Shown here: positions 40,439 to 40,990 of the stretch, one piece after another
Layout: each line of letters opens with the position of its first letter
Numbering within the stretch: position 1 is the first letter of the stretch
Assembly (NCBI GenBank): GCA_937867415.1
Contig: CALMKO010000085.1
Location: 1 to 40,990, forward strand
Direction: 5' to 3'
Length of the DNA stretch: 40,990 nucleotides
Source of the DNA: an uncultured Verrucomicrobiota bacterium
GTDB taxonomy: Bacteria; Verrucomicrobiota; Verrucomicrobiia; Verrucomicrobiales; Akkermansiaceae
Made by a program: the position numbers and the translations under genes
Notes under the pieces: generated by a model
The model's input: only the letters and a program-made list of their open reading frames with translations
What the model was told of the DNA's origin: nothing
Database searches by the model: none

Positions 40439-40990
40439 GATCTTCCTGCCCGCACATGCCAACCAGACCCACCCGTCTCAGATATCATCATTCGGGTCAT
40501 TTGAGAGGATAAACCTTTTCCCGAGATGATTTCTGAAGTCTTCGAAACGTTCCATGGTTTCCCCAAGAGCTCATCCATGGAGCAACCCCAACTCTCAGGA
40601 ACGCTCCACGTAATCCTCAAGCCTGACAGTCCCAACCTTGTCAACCCACGATCACTCGGAAGCGCCCTTGTGAATATTTGTGAAGCTGGATGCACCAAGG
40701 AAATGCGGCCTTGAGACTCCTTGTCTACGAGACCTAACAAGAAGCTTCCGTAGAAACAAGACAACCTGAGCACCTGGAGATCGTTTTAAAAAGTAGCGTT
40801 GAATACTGGTAAACACAAATTCTGCAGCACCGGACTTCACCTCCTTCAGCATCCCATCGGACCGGGACAGATTCAACGAAGCATGCCGATCGGTTGAAGA
40901 GCTGTATGGGTCAACTCAAGCCAACGTCCCTCCGCAGATCCCGCGCGCTCCAGATCACCCCGGCCAACGCCGCTGCAGCCCCTCGCAGCT
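40439..40990. other. Stretch downstream of dnaX, no supported gene
   Basis: These 552 bases are visibly poorer in G+C than the rest and hold no frame with family motifs. Candidates on the plus strand (40526-40714) and minus strand (40773-40396 and 40876-40652) have no ribosome binding site or recognisable sequence, and the first minus one runs into the dnaX end. A frame starting at ATG 40906 is open to the window edge (28 codons) and could be the beginning of the next gene. No clear terminator for dnaX is visible. Confidence 0.5.

Noticed and set aside
40526-40714. 62-codon plus-strand frame after dnaX
   Set aside because: No ribosome binding site, no recognisable motif and composition like random sequence.
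40906-40990. Open frame from ATG 40906 to the window edge
   Set aside because: Only 28 codons are visible and there is no clear ribosome binding site. It could be the start of the next gene but cannot be supported here.

Overview
The window looks like a chromosomal segment of a Verrucomicrobiota bacterium, probably of the Verrucomicrobiaceae/Akkermansiaceae type (Luteolibacter- or Haloferula-like). The reasons are high G+C, a Planctomycetes/Verrucomicrobia-type pair of cytochrome-like PSD1 (DUF1549/DUF1553) and DUF1501 proteins, a Tat-exported Gfo/Idh/MocA oxidoreductase, a diderm TamA/TamB pair, and a Lys/Arg/Ala-rich histone-like small protein. The assignment rests on gene content read by eye, not on a database search.

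Region 1 (about 1-13760, minus strand) is the classic transcription/translation cluster. Reading leftward from a strong promoter near 13757-13730 the order is tRNA-Thr(GGT), tuf, tRNA-Trp(CCA), secE, nusG, rplK, rplA, rplJ, rplL, a hairpin/U-run attenuator, rpoB, rpoC and a rho-independent terminator at 322-356. The order is that of many bacteria. It couples elongation factor, stalk proteins and RNA polymerase core in what may be a single 13-kb transcription unit.

Region 2 (about 14100-15370, plus strand) holds a proline-rich single-pass membrane protein, a 25-residue membrane peptide, a hairpin, thioredoxin trxA and a very clear terminator. Region 3 (15700-23348, minus strand) holds tamB and tamA (overlapping by one base), then a fused gamma/biotin-carrier subunit and the beta subunit of a Na+-pumping decarboxylase. 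The carboxyltransferase (alpha) subunit is not in the window.

Region 4 (23416-26244) has manA and an NupG-like MFS transporter on the plus strand, convergent with nadD. Region 5 (26275-34917) is the accessory part. A Tat-exported oxidoreductase is divergent from a PSCyt1-PSCyt2-PSD1 protein and a DUF1501 protein, and these face a large exported repeat protein. All four appear to act outside the cytoplasm. Region 6 (34967-40438) holds an A-type Fe-S carrier, the histone-like protein with its own terminator, an RlmI-like rRNA methyltransferase, a small four-helix membrane protein, a membrane-anchored GH75 chitosanase-like protein, and dnaX with an altered zinc module. The last 550 bases contain no gene I can support.

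Most of the window is ordinary housekeeping. I see no CRISPR array, insertion sequence, phage or defence system. The items most worth a second look are the two lost cysteines in the DnaX zinc module, the exported oxidoreductase/PSD1/DUF1501 cluster, the anchored GH75-like protein, the histone-like protein, and the small membrane peptide beside trxA.
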